A stretch of DNA of 64,000 nucleotides from Pseudoalteromonas amylolytica (GCF_001854605.1 NZ_MKJU01000035.1:124001-188000), one strand, 5' to 3'; shown: positions 52,882-63,031, counted from the stretch's first letter. Notes: generated from the letters alone by a model not told the origin. Numbers and translations are program-made.

Positions 52882-54501
52882 TTAGCCGCTAATAAGGGCA
52901 ATTTCTTCTAATTGACTTACTTTGTTTTGCAAGTCTTTTAGTTGTGGGTGGTCGGTATCGCAATGTTGTATGACGTGATTTGCGGTTGCAATAATGTTTC
53001 GCCAACGGGGCTTTTTGGGTAGTGTTTTAATACTTAGATAGCGCTCAAAGGTCCTTACTCTCAGTCGACCATCGTCAATATTTACTTTCCATACTTTGCT
53101 TTGTTCTGCCAATTCTATTCTTGATTGGCCAATACTTTGCTCCCAAATACTCAAAGCAAGCGTCATAATTTCCACCATTAATATACGGCATTGCTCGTCA
53201 TCCAAATGTTTCGAGTTTGCGTTGACTACAACTGTATCGGTACTCGATGATGATGAATTTGTCACTCGACGTTTGAAATACACTGTCGTTATCAACACAC
53301 CAGCAATGAAAGCGAGGCATACCAAGGTGATCATCGAATCGTGGTTTGATGATGACGAAGTTGTATTAAGTACGTTGGCCCTTTGCAGGCGAAACTGATA
53401 GAGGCTCTCACTTTGAGAACGACTATTTTTGAGCATATTAACGTAATTTTGTAATGTGTCGACAGCATTTCGGTAGCGTTGTGTCTGCTGCTGAGATTGT
53501 ATCAACGCGATGTAGAACAGTTCAGTCAATTGACTATTTTGTTGGTCGTGGGCATTAAGGCCTTGTTGTAGAATAATCTGTGCGCCATTGTGGTCTCCTT
53601 CAAGCTGCTTCAGTTTAGCCTCAATTAGCAAAGCGCGTTGATCTGTATTACTGCTTTGAATTAACTGGCGCGTGTGTTTTTGTGCGTTTAACCATTGGGT
53701 GGCCTGAACAGTGTCATTTTGTGCGATGGCAATTTCTGCCAATAGTAAGTACGCTCTGGAAACTTGCGCATGTGAGCCACTTTCGTTGAGAGGCGCAACG
53801 AGGTCATAAATGAGCGTTTGTGCTTTTTCAAACTGCCGTTTCTTCATTAAAACTTCTCCGAGGCTTAACAAAGAGTGGTTTGCTTTTGTAATGTCACCGG
53901 CTTGTTGGTGTAAAACATGGGCCTGACGAAAGGAGAGTATGGCATCATCTAGCTGATTAATATCTCGTGAGACATTTCCTAGATTATTCAATGTAATAGC
54001 TTGTCGGCCTGTGTCGTTTAGTTGTTTAGCCAGTTGGTAGCTTTGTAAGAATAGTGTCAGGGCGGTATCTAAATCTCCCAGTGCTTGATAAACATTAGCA
54101 AGGTCGTTAGCTGACTTGCCGCTGAGACTAAGATCATCGAGCTGCCCAGCAATAAGCTGGGCATTATGAAAGTACTCAAGAGCTTGAATATAATTGCGCT
54201 GGCGGTAAGCATTAATGCCTTTTTGCCGTATAACATTGTATTTTTGAATATTAGTTAAGTCTTGTTCAAGTAAGGTGTCTAGCACTTGGTTGGCAAGCTT
54301 TAAATCTCCTGCTTTTCGATATAGTTCAACCAGCTCAAGTGATGCCCTAAATACACTGTCGCTTTTTGGCGGCAGTGTTTGAATCATTCGTTTACAGGTC
54401 AAAATGTCTCCTGTGACATTAGTATTCCCTTGAGGTTGGCACACATCGGCCCACAGAGAGCCATGATTTAACACCAATAACAAAAACAGACGACGTAACA
54501 T
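52882..54501 (-). CDS. membrane-anchored TPR protein with conserved C-terminal cytoplasmic domain
   Basis: A 539-residue protein: signal peptide (to about 18), a TPR array over about 50-350 (units such as GRQAITLNNLGNVSRDINQ and ANDLANVYQALGDLDTAL), a transmembrane helix at about 373-395, and a C-terminal domain of about 120 residues with CRILMVEIMTLALSIWEQ and DDGRLRVRTFERYLS blocks. I recall this last domain from other TPR proteins of Alteromonadales; its role is unknown, but the basic and Trp-rich pattern would suit nucleic-acid or protein binding. It is divergent from the binding protein and LOV kinase genes, so a common signalling pathway is possible. Confidence 0.75.
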   Translation of the reverse strand: MLRRLFLLLVLNHGSLWADVCQPQGNTNVTGDILTCKRMIQTLPPKSDSVFRASLELVELYRKAGDLKLANQVLDTLLEQDLTNIQKYNVIRQKGINAYRQRNYIQALEYFHNAQLIAGQLDDLSLSGKSANDLANVYQALGDLDTALTLFLQSYQLAKQLNDTGRQAITLNNLGNVSRDINQLDDAILSFRQAHVLHQQAGDITKANHSLLSLGEVLMKKRQFEKAQTLIYDLVAPLNESGSHAQVSRAYLLLAEIAIAQNDTVQATQWLNAQKHTRQLIQSSNTDQRALLIEAKLKQLEGDHNGAQIILQQGLNAHDQQNSQLTELFYIALIQSQQQTQRYRNAVDTLQNYVNMLKNSRSQSESLYQFRLQRANVLNTTSSSSNHDSMITLVCLAFIAGVLITTVYFKRRVTNSSSSSTDTVVVNANSKHLDDEQCRILMVEIMTLALSIWEQSIGQSRIELAEQSKVWKVNIDDGRLRVRTFERYLSIKTLPKKPRWRNIIATANHVIQHCDTDHPQLKDLQNKVSQLEEIALISG

Positions 54502-54708
54502 TAAGGACCAGCTAAATTAAACACAATGTTTACATGTTAATATAATATCAACAGCGTGTCTTAACAGATTTTTTCCAAAAAAGCTGGTTTAGCATAGTGA
54601 TAGTTTGGATAGTAATTAGAGTAATACCTTGGTTATTGATATGTAACTACTACAAGTTTGCTGAATATGCGCTATTTTTAAGCCATTAAAAACCTTAATT
54701 TGTGTACT

Positions 54709-55965
54709 ATGAGACTTTGTAATTGGTTGATGTGCAGTTGCTTATTTATTTGCTTTACGAGCGTTGCAAGAGAGGCTCCTCGAATACTTAAAATCTATCA
54801 TGACTCGGATTATTCAAATCATCACGCTTCAGCGCTTGCCATGAAAATGGGCTTAGTAACTGCTTTTGCCGAGGTCAATAATCAAGTGCAAGGGTATGAG
54901 TTGCAATTAATAGAAAAAGATAATCGTGGCAACAGTAATCGCAGCTTTTTACACATACGACAATATTTAAACGATCCGGATGCACTGGCAGTATTGGGTG
55001 GTTTACACTCTCCACCTTACATTAAATATCGGAAATTTATCAATGAGAGCGGCGTGTTATTGCTGATACCATGGGCCGCTGGTGGTCCGATAACGCGTTA
55101 CCCTGACGCACAGAATTGGGTTTTTAGACTGTCTGTAGACGATAGCAAAGCTGGGTACACCTTGGTCGAACATGCACAGCAAAGCTTACGCTGCGAGAAC
55201 ATACATCTATTACTTGAAAATACCCCATGGGGCAAATCCAATGAAAAAACCATGCGTACTGCGATGGGAGATACTCCAATAGCTGGCGTGACGTGGTTTA
55301 ATTGGAATACCCAGTATGCCAGCGCTAAAATTATCATCCGTGATATTGTGACAAGTGATACTGATTGTATTGTATTTGTTGGAAATGCTCCTGAGGGCAA
55401 GCATTTTGTCAACGCGATGGCTAGCTTAAAAAATCAGGATAGGTTACCTATAATTAGCCATTGGGGGATCACGGGTGGCGCATTTTATCCCGCCGTGAAA
55501 GAGTCGCTCAACAATGGTTTGGTATTACACTTTATCCAAAGCTGCTTTTCATTGAGGGATTATCGGCACCATACATTGGCCAAAGAGGCTGTAGATTTAG
55601 CCAAAAATCAATTCCCTGAGCAATTAGTTCACCCCGAACAATTAGCCGCACCCACAGGCTTTATCCATAGCTATGACTTAGGAAGGTTACTACTCCAAGG
55701 GCTTGGGCAGATCACGCTCAGTGATGATATGAAGAGTAATAGAGCACAGCTTCGAGCTGCGTTAGAGCACTTGGACGGCTCTGTAGTTGGTTTGCTAAAA
55801 ACTTATCAAAGGCCGTTTTCAGTTTGGTCAACGACCAATCAAGATGCGCATGAAGCGCTGGGTCAGGATGACTTTTGCATGGCTAAATACGATCTCGATG
55901 GCGGAGTTACATTACTGCCAAAAGGAGCGAAAAAGGTGATAGGGAATGAAGCAACCAGTGACTAG
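54709..55965 (+). CDS. periplasmic branched-chain-amino-acid-type substrate-binding protein
   Basis: A 418-residue exported protein starting MRLCNWLMCSC, with the type 1 periplasmic binding fold of the LivJ group: a DSDYSNHHASALAMKMG first helix, VLGGLHSPPYIKY, the GITGGAFYPAV loop and IHSYDLGRLLLQGLGQ. No ABC transporter genes follow; instead the gene overlaps the hybrid kinase by 20 bases. It therefore probably presents a ligand to the kinase's periplasmic domain, as in LuxP/LuxQ-like or TorT/TorS-like pairs. An in-frame TTG nine bases upstream is an alternative start. Confidence 0.85.
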   Translation: MRLCNWLMCSCLFICFTSVAREAPRILKIYHDSDYSNHHASALAMKMGLVTAFAEVNNQVQGYELQLIEKDNRGNSNRSFLHIRQYLNDPDALAVLGGLHSPPYIKYRKFINESGVLLLIPWAAGGPITRYPDAQNWVFRLSVDDSKAGYTLVEHAQQSLRCENIHLLLENTPWGKSNEKTMRTAMGDTPIAGVTWFNWNTQYASAKIIIRDIVTSDTDCIVFVGNAPEGKHFVNAMASLKNQDRLPIISHWGITGGAFYPAVKESLNNGLVLHFIQSCFSLRDYRHHTLAKEAVDLAKNQFPEQLVHPEQLAAPTGFIHSYDLGRLLLQGLGQITLSDDMKSNRAQLRAALEHLDGSVVGLLKTYQRPFSVWSTTNQDAHEALGQDDFCMAKYDLDGGVTLLPKGAKKVIGNEATSD

Positions 55966-58900
55966 GTTACTAAGATTATCATCTGATAATGCGTTTTACG
56001 CATTTCTTGTGATGAGCTTGATTTTATCGGTACTAATTAGTGTTTTCTTAGTTGGTCAACGCGCTAGTGATTCTGTGACTGAACTGCAAACTAACACCAG
56101 TAGAGTACAAGCGGATCTTACCAAAAACTATTTGCAACAGTTTCTTGAAACAAGACAGCAAATATTGCGAGACCTCGTGCGTCATCCGGTTATTATTCAG
56201 GGGGTAATGGGAGGAGAGTACTCGCAAGCTTCATTGTCAGATTTTCTGACGGCTTACCATCTGTTAGGCCATAAAGAGCATCTAATAATTGTGAACATGC
56301 TTGGCGAGGAAGTATATAACAGCCATGCGAGTGTGCTAACAACCAGCCCACATTTACCGTGGTTACAACAGGTGTTGAATTCGGAAATAAAAACAGCAAT
56401 TTTACTGGATAAAGTTAAAGAAAAAGAACATGTTAAAATTGCAGTGCCGATTCATTACAATGGCTTTGTTGAAGGTGCGCTAGTTGCTCAATTTAGTACC
56501 AGCTTAAATGCCTTATTGACTGACACCTTAAAAGATGACAATACGGCGATTGTACTCGAAGGAAAGTGGTTTACCTTTAATAACTCAGACTTAGACAGTC
56601 ACTACATGAGCATCAAAACTGACGAGATAGGCACGACGGGAATAGCCTACGAGTACCTGATTAAAACCAGTTGGTTAGAGGATAAAGTCTCCTCATTTCA
56701 GGGCGATATCGCTTGGGGAATCACAATAAGCTTAACTCTTTCGGCAGGATTGCTGCTACTATTTGGCCGCCAATTATTACTTAACCCATATCGTCGTTTA
56801 GAAAAGTCAGAGCAGCAAGCTAAGGCGAATGAAGCTCGATATAAGCTGGCCATTCGTGGCAGCCATGACGGTTTGTGGGATTGGGATCTAGAAAAGCAAC
56901 ATATATACTTTGCGCCTAGATTTAGGGAGCTGCTTGGTTACGACAAGGATGACACCGATAGTTTTCCTAACGATTTGAAAGCGTTTGCGTCTCACCTCCA
57001 CAAAAAAGACCTGTTACTGTTACAGGAGCAACTGCATTATCACTTCAAGTACAGCAAGCCTTTTGATGTTGAATTAAGAGTACGTGTTTATGGTGGGGAA
57101 GTTCGCTTTTTTCGCGCCAAAGGTGTTGCATTAAAAGACAAAAGTGGCCGAGCAATTAGGATGGCAGGGTCGCTGACAGATATCACTGAACAAAAGGTAT
57201 ATCATAGCGCTTTAAAAAGCGCTAAAGAACATAACGATATGCTTGCAGAGGCCATTGAGTCATGCACTGTGGGTATATCCATTTCAGATGCAACACAGCC
57301 TGATTTCCCATTGGTATTTATAAACCGAGCATTTTGTGAAATAACGGGCTATGACAAAAGAGTATTAGGGATGAATTGTCGTTTTTTACAAGGTAAAGAC
57401 ACATCCCAAGAGGTGGTTGTCCAGATGCGTGACGCCTTGAACGCGAGAAAAAAGTTTTCAGCAAAATTAATCAATTACAAATGCAATGGTGAAGCATTTT
57501 GGAACAGTTTGGAGTTATCACCTGTGTTTGATAAAGCTGGAGTGCTAAAAGCGTATGTAGGTATTCAACAAGATATAACTGATTGGGTTAACTCTAGAGA
57601 AGCGTTACAAGAGGCCAAAGTAGCGGCTGAGCAGGCTAGTTTAGTTAAAAGTGAGTTTTTAGCATCAATGAGTCATGAGATAAGGACACCGATGAACGGT
57701 GTACTCGGTATGCTTAATTTGCTTTTAAATAGTGAATTAAACGAGGAACAACATCACAGGGCGAACATAGCCTTAAATAGTGCAACATCTTTATTATCAC
57801 TGATAAATGACATATTGGACTTCTCAAAGGTGGATGCGGGCAAACTTGAGCTCGAAGAGCTGGAATATGACCTAAGAAGCATGTTGGGGGACTTTGCGGA
57901 GTCGGTAGCAATTCAGGCTCAAAATAAAGGGTTAGAGTTGATACTTGATACCACGTTTGTGAATGAATCTTTAGTCAGGGGGGATCCTGGTCGTTTAAGG
58001 CAGATCCTGACCAATCTAGTAGGCAATGCTATTAAGTTCACCAATGAGGGAGAGGTGGCAGTCTGCGCGAACTTAAAAGAGCATGACGAGCATCATTGGC
58101 GATTTGAGTGTGTTGTGAAAGATACCGGCATTGGCATCGCAAAGAATGAGCAAGGCAAACTATTTCAGTCATTTACACAGGTCGATGCATCAACCACACG
58201 CAAATATGGTGGGACAGGGCTAGGGCTGGCGATAGTTAAGAAACTATGCGAATTAATGAGCGGCAGCGTACAGGTACAGAGTGAATCAGGCCAAGGCAGT
58301 CAGTTTAGTTTTAATGTGTTGATGCGCAAGAGTAGCGGCTCTGTGGTCGTTAAACCCCATTGTACAATGTCAGACAAACACGTGTTAGTCGTTGATAACA
58401 ATGATACCAACCGAGCTGTACTCACCAAGCAACTTGAACATTGGGGAGCAAAAGTGCGAGGTGTATCGTCTGCTCAGCAAGCACTCACACAATGTCATGA
58501 GTTCACTCAAGCACAGCAATCATGCTTTGACATTGCCTTTATAGATATGCAAATGCCTGAAATGGACGGCAAGGAACTCGGCAAAGCGATTCGTGAACAA
58601 GCAAAGTATGACACCATGAAACTTATTATGATGACGCCAATGGGGTTTCAGTGGGAGGCAGGTCACCTTGCTAAGTTGGGGTTTGCAACGTATTTTCCTA
58701 AACCTGCTACTACGTCGGATCTTATTACTGCTTTGGCGGTTTTAAATGAATGTGAACAGGAAAGCGGCGCTAAGAATCCAGCAATAAGTCGCTACATTAA
58801 AGGAGAAAAGCACCATCAGCAATTGACTAGTGATGGTATTAAGTGGTATGAGTCTATCCGCATTTTGCTAGCAGAAGATAATCAAGTAAATCAAATCGTT

Positions 58901-59251
58901 GCAACCAGTATGTTGAAGAAAATCGGCTTTAAGATTGTGGATGTGGCCGCAGATGGAAAAGAAGTACTTAGCCTACTAGAGCAGCGCCTAGAAGAGGACT
59001 GTTACACATTATTGCTAATGGATTGCCAGATGCCTGAGCTGGATGGGTATGAGACAACTAAATTAATAAGAAGCGGTGAAGCTGGAGAGTATTACGCCAA
59101 GATTACTATCATCGCCATGACGGCAAATGCGATGGTAGGAGATAAAGCCAAATGTCTTGAAGCAGGCATGGACGACTATATTGCCAAACCTATTGCTCAG
59201 ACTGTGTTAGTCGATAAACTCTTACAATGGTTACCACATAAACAAAACTAG
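55946..59251 (+). CDS. hybrid sensor histidine kinase with periplasmic domain, PAS, blue-light LOV domain and two receivers
   Basis: A 1101-residue kinase. Transmembrane helices near 14-38 and 252-274 enclose a periplasmic sensor. Then come a PAS domain (about 290-410), a second PAS that is a LOV domain (about 420-550) with GMNCRFLQG and the photoactive Cys478, and the flavin-contact segments INYKCNGEAFWNSL and VGIQQDIT all kept. HisKA has His577 (ASMSHEIRTPMNG), then HATPase (GTGLGLAIVKKL) and two receivers with Asp867 and Asp1026. Thus light, a periplasmic ligand and probably a further PAS cue meet in one protein. A separate output protein is not adjacent. Confidence 0.93.
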   Translation: MKQPVTRLLRLSSDNAFYAFLVMSLILSVLISVFLVGQRASDSVTELQTNTSRVQADLTKNYLQQFLETRQQILRDLVRHPVIIQGVMGGEYSQASLSDFLTAYHLLGHKEHLIIVNMLGEEVYNSHASVLTTSPHLPWLQQVLNSEIKTAILLDKVKEKEHVKIAVPIHYNGFVEGALVAQFSTSLNALLTDTLKDDNTAIVLEGKWFTFNNSDLDSHYMSIKTDEIGTTGIAYEYLIKTSWLEDKVSSFQGDIAWGITISLTLSAGLLLLFGRQLLLNPYRRLEKSEQQAKANEARYKLAIRGSHDGLWDWDLEKQHIYFAPRFRELLGYDKDDTDSFPNDLKAFASHLHKKDLLLLQEQLHYHFKYSKPFDVELRVRVYGGEVRFFRAKGVALKDKSGRAIRMAGSLTDITEQKVYHSALKSAKEHNDMLAEAIESCTVGISISDATQPDFPLVFINRAFCEITGYDKRVLGMNCRFLQGKDTSQEVVVQMRDALNARKKFSAKLINYKCNGEAFWNSLELSPVFDKAGVLKAYVGIQQDITDWVNSREALQEAKVAAEQASLVKSEFLASMSHEIRTPMNGVLGMLNLLLNSELNEEQHHRANIALNSATSLLSLINDILDFSKVDAGKLELEELEYDLRSMLGDFAESVAIQAQNKGLELILDTTFVNESLVRGDPGRLRQILTNLVGNAIKFTNEGEVAVCANLKEHDEHHWRFECVVKDTGIGIAKNEQGKLFQSFTQVDASTTRKYGGTGLGLAIVKKLCELMSGSVQVQSESGQGSQFSFNVLMRKSSGSVVVKPHCTMSDKHVLVVDNNDTNRAVLTKQLEHWGAKVRGVSSAQQALTQCHEFTQAQQSCFDIAFIDMQMPEMDGKELGKAIREQAKYDTMKLIMMTPMGFQWEAGHLAKLGFATYFPKPATTSDLITALAVLNECEQESGAKNPAISRYIKGEKHHQQLTSDGIKWYESIRILLAEDNQVNQIVATSMLKKIGFKIVDVAADGKEVLSLLEQRLEEDCYTLLLMDCQMPELDGYETTKLIRSGEAGEYYAKITIIAMTANAMVGDKAKCLEAGMDDYIAKPIAQTVLVDKLLQWLPHKQN

Positions 59252-59316
59252 CATGGGCACTGGCTCCATGAGATGAGATATGTAATACTGTACAAAAAAA
59301 CAGTGCCGGTGTAGGC

Positions 59317-61476
59317 GTGCAAAAACAACTTCCTGAAAAATATTATCTGGATCATTATCATGAGTTTGTAGGGTTTATTAAACTCAGCAACGGTCACTTA
59401 TTGTCGGCGCAAGATAAGCATATGTTGGCGCTTATAGAAGCGCTCGCAGAGCACGAGCGCTGCATATTGGTTCGCCTGTTAAATAGGAAATCCAAGTTTG
59501 TTACATATGACTCACTCAATTACGCCGAGATCGATAATTTAGAGCTGGCATTGACTGGGTTGCGTGACAAGCAGTTGATTGGTGATGTTGCTGCGCAGGA
59601 CTATCAAGCTTGGTTACAGATCCTCACCAAAACTGAATTACAAGATCTCTGCCAAGATGTGCAGTTGAGTCACTATCCCGCACGCAGCGCTAAAAAAGCG
59701 CTATGGCTGGATTTCGCTCGTCAGCATATTGACTTTACTCATGTTGAGCAACATATTGTAATAAAACGATATTTATGTGTAACGATTGCTCCATTGTTTG
59801 ATTATCTGTTGTTCTTGTTTTTTAATCGCCTTGAGACGAATTTGTCGCAGTTTTCTATGCGAGATTTAGGAGTGATGAAGACCCACAGTGATGTTAATCC
59901 CGCCAGTTACTTTAGTGACTATCAACAAGCACAGTGTGCCTATGAATATGCACAACTTTATCAATCTTTACACAATATTAGCCTTGACGATGCACATGCA
60001 CTATCAACTTATGTGCTTGACCTTAACCATGATTTTGAATTGCAGGAACAGGCTAGCCATCGTCGCGATAAACTGTTTTATAAGCTAGCCTGCTTGATAG
60101 AAAAACACATGCCACAACAAGCGGTGCGATTGCTAGCACGATGTACGAGTAGCAAAGCGCAAGAAAAGCGTATTCGCTTGATATTCTCTATCGGTGATCG
60201 TGAGCACTGTCGTACGTTGCTTGAAGATATTCTGGCAAGGCCTAATGATGAATCACTATTACTATTCGCTAAAGATTTCCTGCTAAGAAAGTTTCAGCAA
60301 AAACGCACCTCGATATTAACGGATTTATTGCGTGAAAGTCGTGATGAAATTACCCTAGATGAAGCCTACAAAGGTAATACAGAACAAGGTGTAATCGCCT
60401 TCTATGCGCGCCAGAGCGTTAAGAGTTGGCATACAGAAAATCAGCTGTGGCTGGCATTGTTTGGTGTTGTTTTTTGGCAGGAACTCTATGAACATGAATT
60501 ATCTATGGCCGCCAATGAGTTTGAGCGCTACCCGCAGCTACTTAAATTTAATCGCTTTTATGCAGTGTTAGCAGAGGACATTGAAAACAAGCTGCAACAA
60601 ATTAATCAAGCACCATGTTTAAAAAGCTGGTTGTTAAAACAGCTGAGCTATTGTTTTAAAAAGCAGAATGCATTGTTTTTATGGCATGATGACTTAATAG
60701 ACGCATTGCTTGTGTTAGCAGAGTTTGCTCCTTTAAGCTCTTTAGTTTCTTTGCTACGTGCTATGAGTCAAGATTTTAAGAACTTAAAGGATGGATACCC
60801 CGACCTTATGGTACGTGAGGGCAATAGCCTACGCTTTGAAGAAATAAAGGCACCGGGAGACTCGCTCAGACGTAATCAATTGGTGACCATTAACCGCCTG
60901 ACAAAGTGTGGTTTCGACGTAACAATACAGCGAACCCGTTGGCAGTTTGACCCAAATCAAACCTATGTGGTAGTTGATATTGAAACGACGGGAGGTAAGA
61001 GTCAGTTTGATCGCATTACCGAAATAGCCCTCGTGCGTATTGAAAGAGGTGAAATCGTTGCCACTTGGCAAAGCTTAGTCAATCCAAAGCGCACTATTCC
61101 AAAATATATTACTCAGCTGACGGGGATAGATAATCAGATGGTTGCAGATGCCCTCGAGTTCTCAGAGGTGGCCGATAAAGTTGCTTCGCTATGTGACCAG
61201 GCTATTTTTGTTGCTCACAATGTGAATTTTGATATGGGCTTTTTAAAGCAGGAGTTTCAACGAGTCGGTCGTGTTTTTAGTCAACCTAAACTGTGCACAG
61301 TACAATTGGCGAGAAAATATTTACCCGGACATGACTCTTACTCGTTAGGAAAACTATGCGCTGCTTTGGATATTGAATTAAAACAGCACCACCGAGCGCT
61401 TGAAGATGCCCGAGCAGCGGCAAAAATATTGTTATTAGTTAATGAAGTTCGCCAAGCCACACACACGCAACCATAG
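59317..61476 (+). CDS. FAN1-like VRR-NUC nuclease fused to a DEDDh (DnaQ-type) exonuclease
   Basis: A 719-residue fusion starting with GTG. Residues 1-450 look like the helical, SAP/TPR-like body of FAN1-type proteins. The VRR-NUC site has Asp496 (GYPDLMV), Glu509 and Lys511 (EEIK) and a following Gln in RRNQ. Residues 545-715 are a DEDDh exonuclease: Asp554 and Glu556 (DIETTG), an Asp in NVNFDMGF, and His692 with Asp697 (HRALEDA). Such a protein could nick branched or crosslinked DNA and then trim 3' ends. It is probably a repair enzyme acting alone; the neighbours are unrelated. Confidence 0.87.
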   Translation: MQKQLPEKYYLDHYHEFVGFIKLSNGHLLSAQDKHMLALIEALAEHERCILVRLLNRKSKFVTYDSLNYAEIDNLELALTGLRDKQLIGDVAAQDYQAWLQILTKTELQDLCQDVQLSHYPARSAKKALWLDFARQHIDFTHVEQHIVIKRYLCVTIAPLFDYLLFLFFNRLETNLSQFSMRDLGVMKTHSDVNPASYFSDYQQAQCAYEYAQLYQSLHNISLDDAHALSTYVLDLNHDFELQEQASHRRDKLFYKLACLIEKHMPQQAVRLLARCTSSKAQEKRIRLIFSIGDREHCRTLLEDILARPNDESLLLFAKDFLLRKFQQKRTSILTDLLRESRDEITLDEAYKGNTEQGVIAFYARQSVKSWHTENQLWLALFGVVFWQELYEHELSMAANEFERYPQLLKFNRFYAVLAEDIENKLQQINQAPCLKSWLLKQLSYCFKKQNALFLWHDDLIDALLVLAEFAPLSSLVSLLRAMSQDFKNLKDGYPDLMVREGNSLRFEEIKAPGDSLRRNQLVTINRLTKCGFDVTIQRTRWQFDPNQTYVVVDIETTGGKSQFDRITEIALVRIERGEIVATWQSLVNPKRTIPKYITQLTGIDNQMVADALEFSEVADKVASLCDQAIFVAHNVNFDMGFLKQEFQRVGRVFSQPKLCTVQLARKYLPGHDSYSLGKLCAALDIELKQHHRALEDARAAAKILLLVNEVRQATHTQP

Positions 61477-61558
61477 TGCTGAGTCTCAAGATGCTTTGAA
61501 TATTTAGTTTTTAGCAACTAGAGTTAAATTCTAAGAAGAGCAAAGCGGTGAGAGTATA

Positions 61559-62566
61559 TTGCGAGTACTGTTACTAGTTTGGATGCTGTGTTGCAGCTTG
61601 GGGCTTGGTGCTCAGGTGGCAGATCCTATCGATACATTGAATGAGGCGGAAGATTATCTGACAGTTAATCCGGCTCACTCTATTTTACTGCTCGAAAACA
61701 TGGCAAAGCCAGATACGCTTCCCGAGGAATTGTTTGTACGCTGGCACCTCCTCGCTATGCGAGCCTCTGTGCCCACCAATCAAATGCCGCGCTTGATTGA
61801 GTCTCTTGAAGCTGTGTTTTCTGTCAGTCAAAGCCCGTACTTTCGAAACCAAATTACGTCAATTTTAAGTGCGCTGGGTATCTGGTTACGCCGATCTCAA
61901 TATTACCAGGATGCACAAATCAGTTTGGATTGTTCATATAAGTACGCACAAAATGATCGACAGCGTTTGACGTTAACTAACAGCTTGGCCTTGGTTGCGA
62001 GAGAGCAGAGAAATCACTCAAAAGCGCGGGCTTTATATGCGCGCTCTCGCACGCTTGCTGAGCAATTACAACAAACCCCAGTACTGGCAATGATTGAGAA
62101 TAACCTAGGGGCTTTGGCGTTGGACGAGGGAAAAGTTGATGAAGCGGAGCGTTTATTTCGCCAGGCTCTAACTGATTATCAGGAGCTGGATAAACGCTCA
62201 GGTAAGATCTCAGCCGGTATTAATCTATTATTTGTGTTTTTAATTAAAGAGCAAACAATGAATTACCAGCGTTTGATTGGCCCCACCTCTAGGCTGACCT
62301 CAATTTTTCCCAACGAATCAAAACAGGCTCTATTGTCTTGGTTGCAGGCAAGGTTTGAGCAATTACAAGGCAAGGCGCCCGATGATAAAGTAAAGCTTGC
62401 TTTAAAAGTAGCCTATGATGAGTTAGAAAGTGATACAGTACGAGCATGGGTACATAAGTATTTAGCACCAAAGCTGGTGGTTGAGGTTACACATCCTTTG
62501 ATCCCTATGAAAAAATCGTTTGAAGAACCGTGGTTTGATGCCGTTAAAGAATGTGACTGGCAATAG
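61559..62566 (+). CDS. secreted TPR protein
   Basis: A 335-residue exported protein (signal peptide about 1-20, GLGAQVA) with TPR-like helices: AEDYLTVNPAHSILLLENM, TNSLALVAREQRNHSKARALYARS and ENNLGALALDEGKVDEAERLFRQALTDYQ. The start is a TTG at 61559 preceded by a GGTGAGAG ribosome binding site; no ATG gives a signal peptide. The C-terminal 80 residues are not TPR. Function unknown, perhaps envelope assembly. Confidence 0.7.
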   Translation: MRVLLLVWMLCCSLGLGAQVADPIDTLNEAEDYLTVNPAHSILLLENMAKPDTLPEELFVRWHLLAMRASVPTNQMPRLIESLEAVFSVSQSPYFRNQITSILSALGIWLRRSQYYQDAQISLDCSYKYAQNDRQRLTLTNSLALVAREQRNHSKARALYARSRTLAEQLQQTPVLAMIENNLGALALDEGKVDEAERLFRQALTDYQELDKRSGKISAGINLLFVFLIKEQTMNYQRLIGPTSRLTSIFPNESKQALLSWLQARFEQLQGKAPDDKVKLALKVAYDELESDTVRAWVHKYLAPKLVVEVTHPLIPMKKSFEEPWFDAVKECDWQ

Positions 62567-62638
62567 CGATATTTTTGTATACCTGAACACCTGCTTTTTA
62601 AGATAAAATCAAATAAATTAAATACTTTTGAGTGTGTT

Positions 62639-63031
62639 TTGCCTGCTTATTCGCTTAATTTAGCTTGTTTAGGGCTGTCATATGGGCTGTCGGTGTGTGC
62701 TTGGTTGCTTATTGCGGTTCTAGCCATTTTTTTAACCCACAGCGATGTGCGCTATACACTCGCTATCGTCGCTTATTATGTGATTATAAATATATTGTTT
62801 TTATTGATATTTTGGTCAGATAAACAACGTGCCATCGCAGCACACAGGCGTATTAGTGAAGTTAAATTGTTAGCCTTATCATCGCTTGCTGGCAATATGA
62901 CAATGTTTATTGCACAAAAATACCTTCGTCATAAATGCCAGAAGTGGCAGTTCAACGCAAAGCTTTTGTTATTGAGCTTTGCGCAAACGGCCATATTGGT
63001 GTGGCTGAGTTATCGGCTTCTAATTCAATAA
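62639..63031 (+). CDS. DUF1294 small membrane protein
   Basis: A 130-residue protein with four hydrophobic segments. The DUF1294 motifs are present: SDKQRAIAAHRRISEVKLL, then LSSLAGNMTMFIAQKYLRHKCQKWQF, and a closing hydrophobic helix. Some family members have an N-terminal cold-shock domain; this one does not. Start is a TTG at 62639. It overlaps the convergent solute-binding gene by 12 bases. Function unknown. Confidence 0.85.
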   Translation: MPAYSLNLACLGLSYGLSVCAWLLIAVLAIFLTHSDVRYTLAIVAYYVIINILFLLIFWSDKQRAIAAHRRISEVKLLALSSLAGNMTMFIAQKYLRHKCQKWQFNAKLLLLSFAQTAILVWLSYRLLIQ

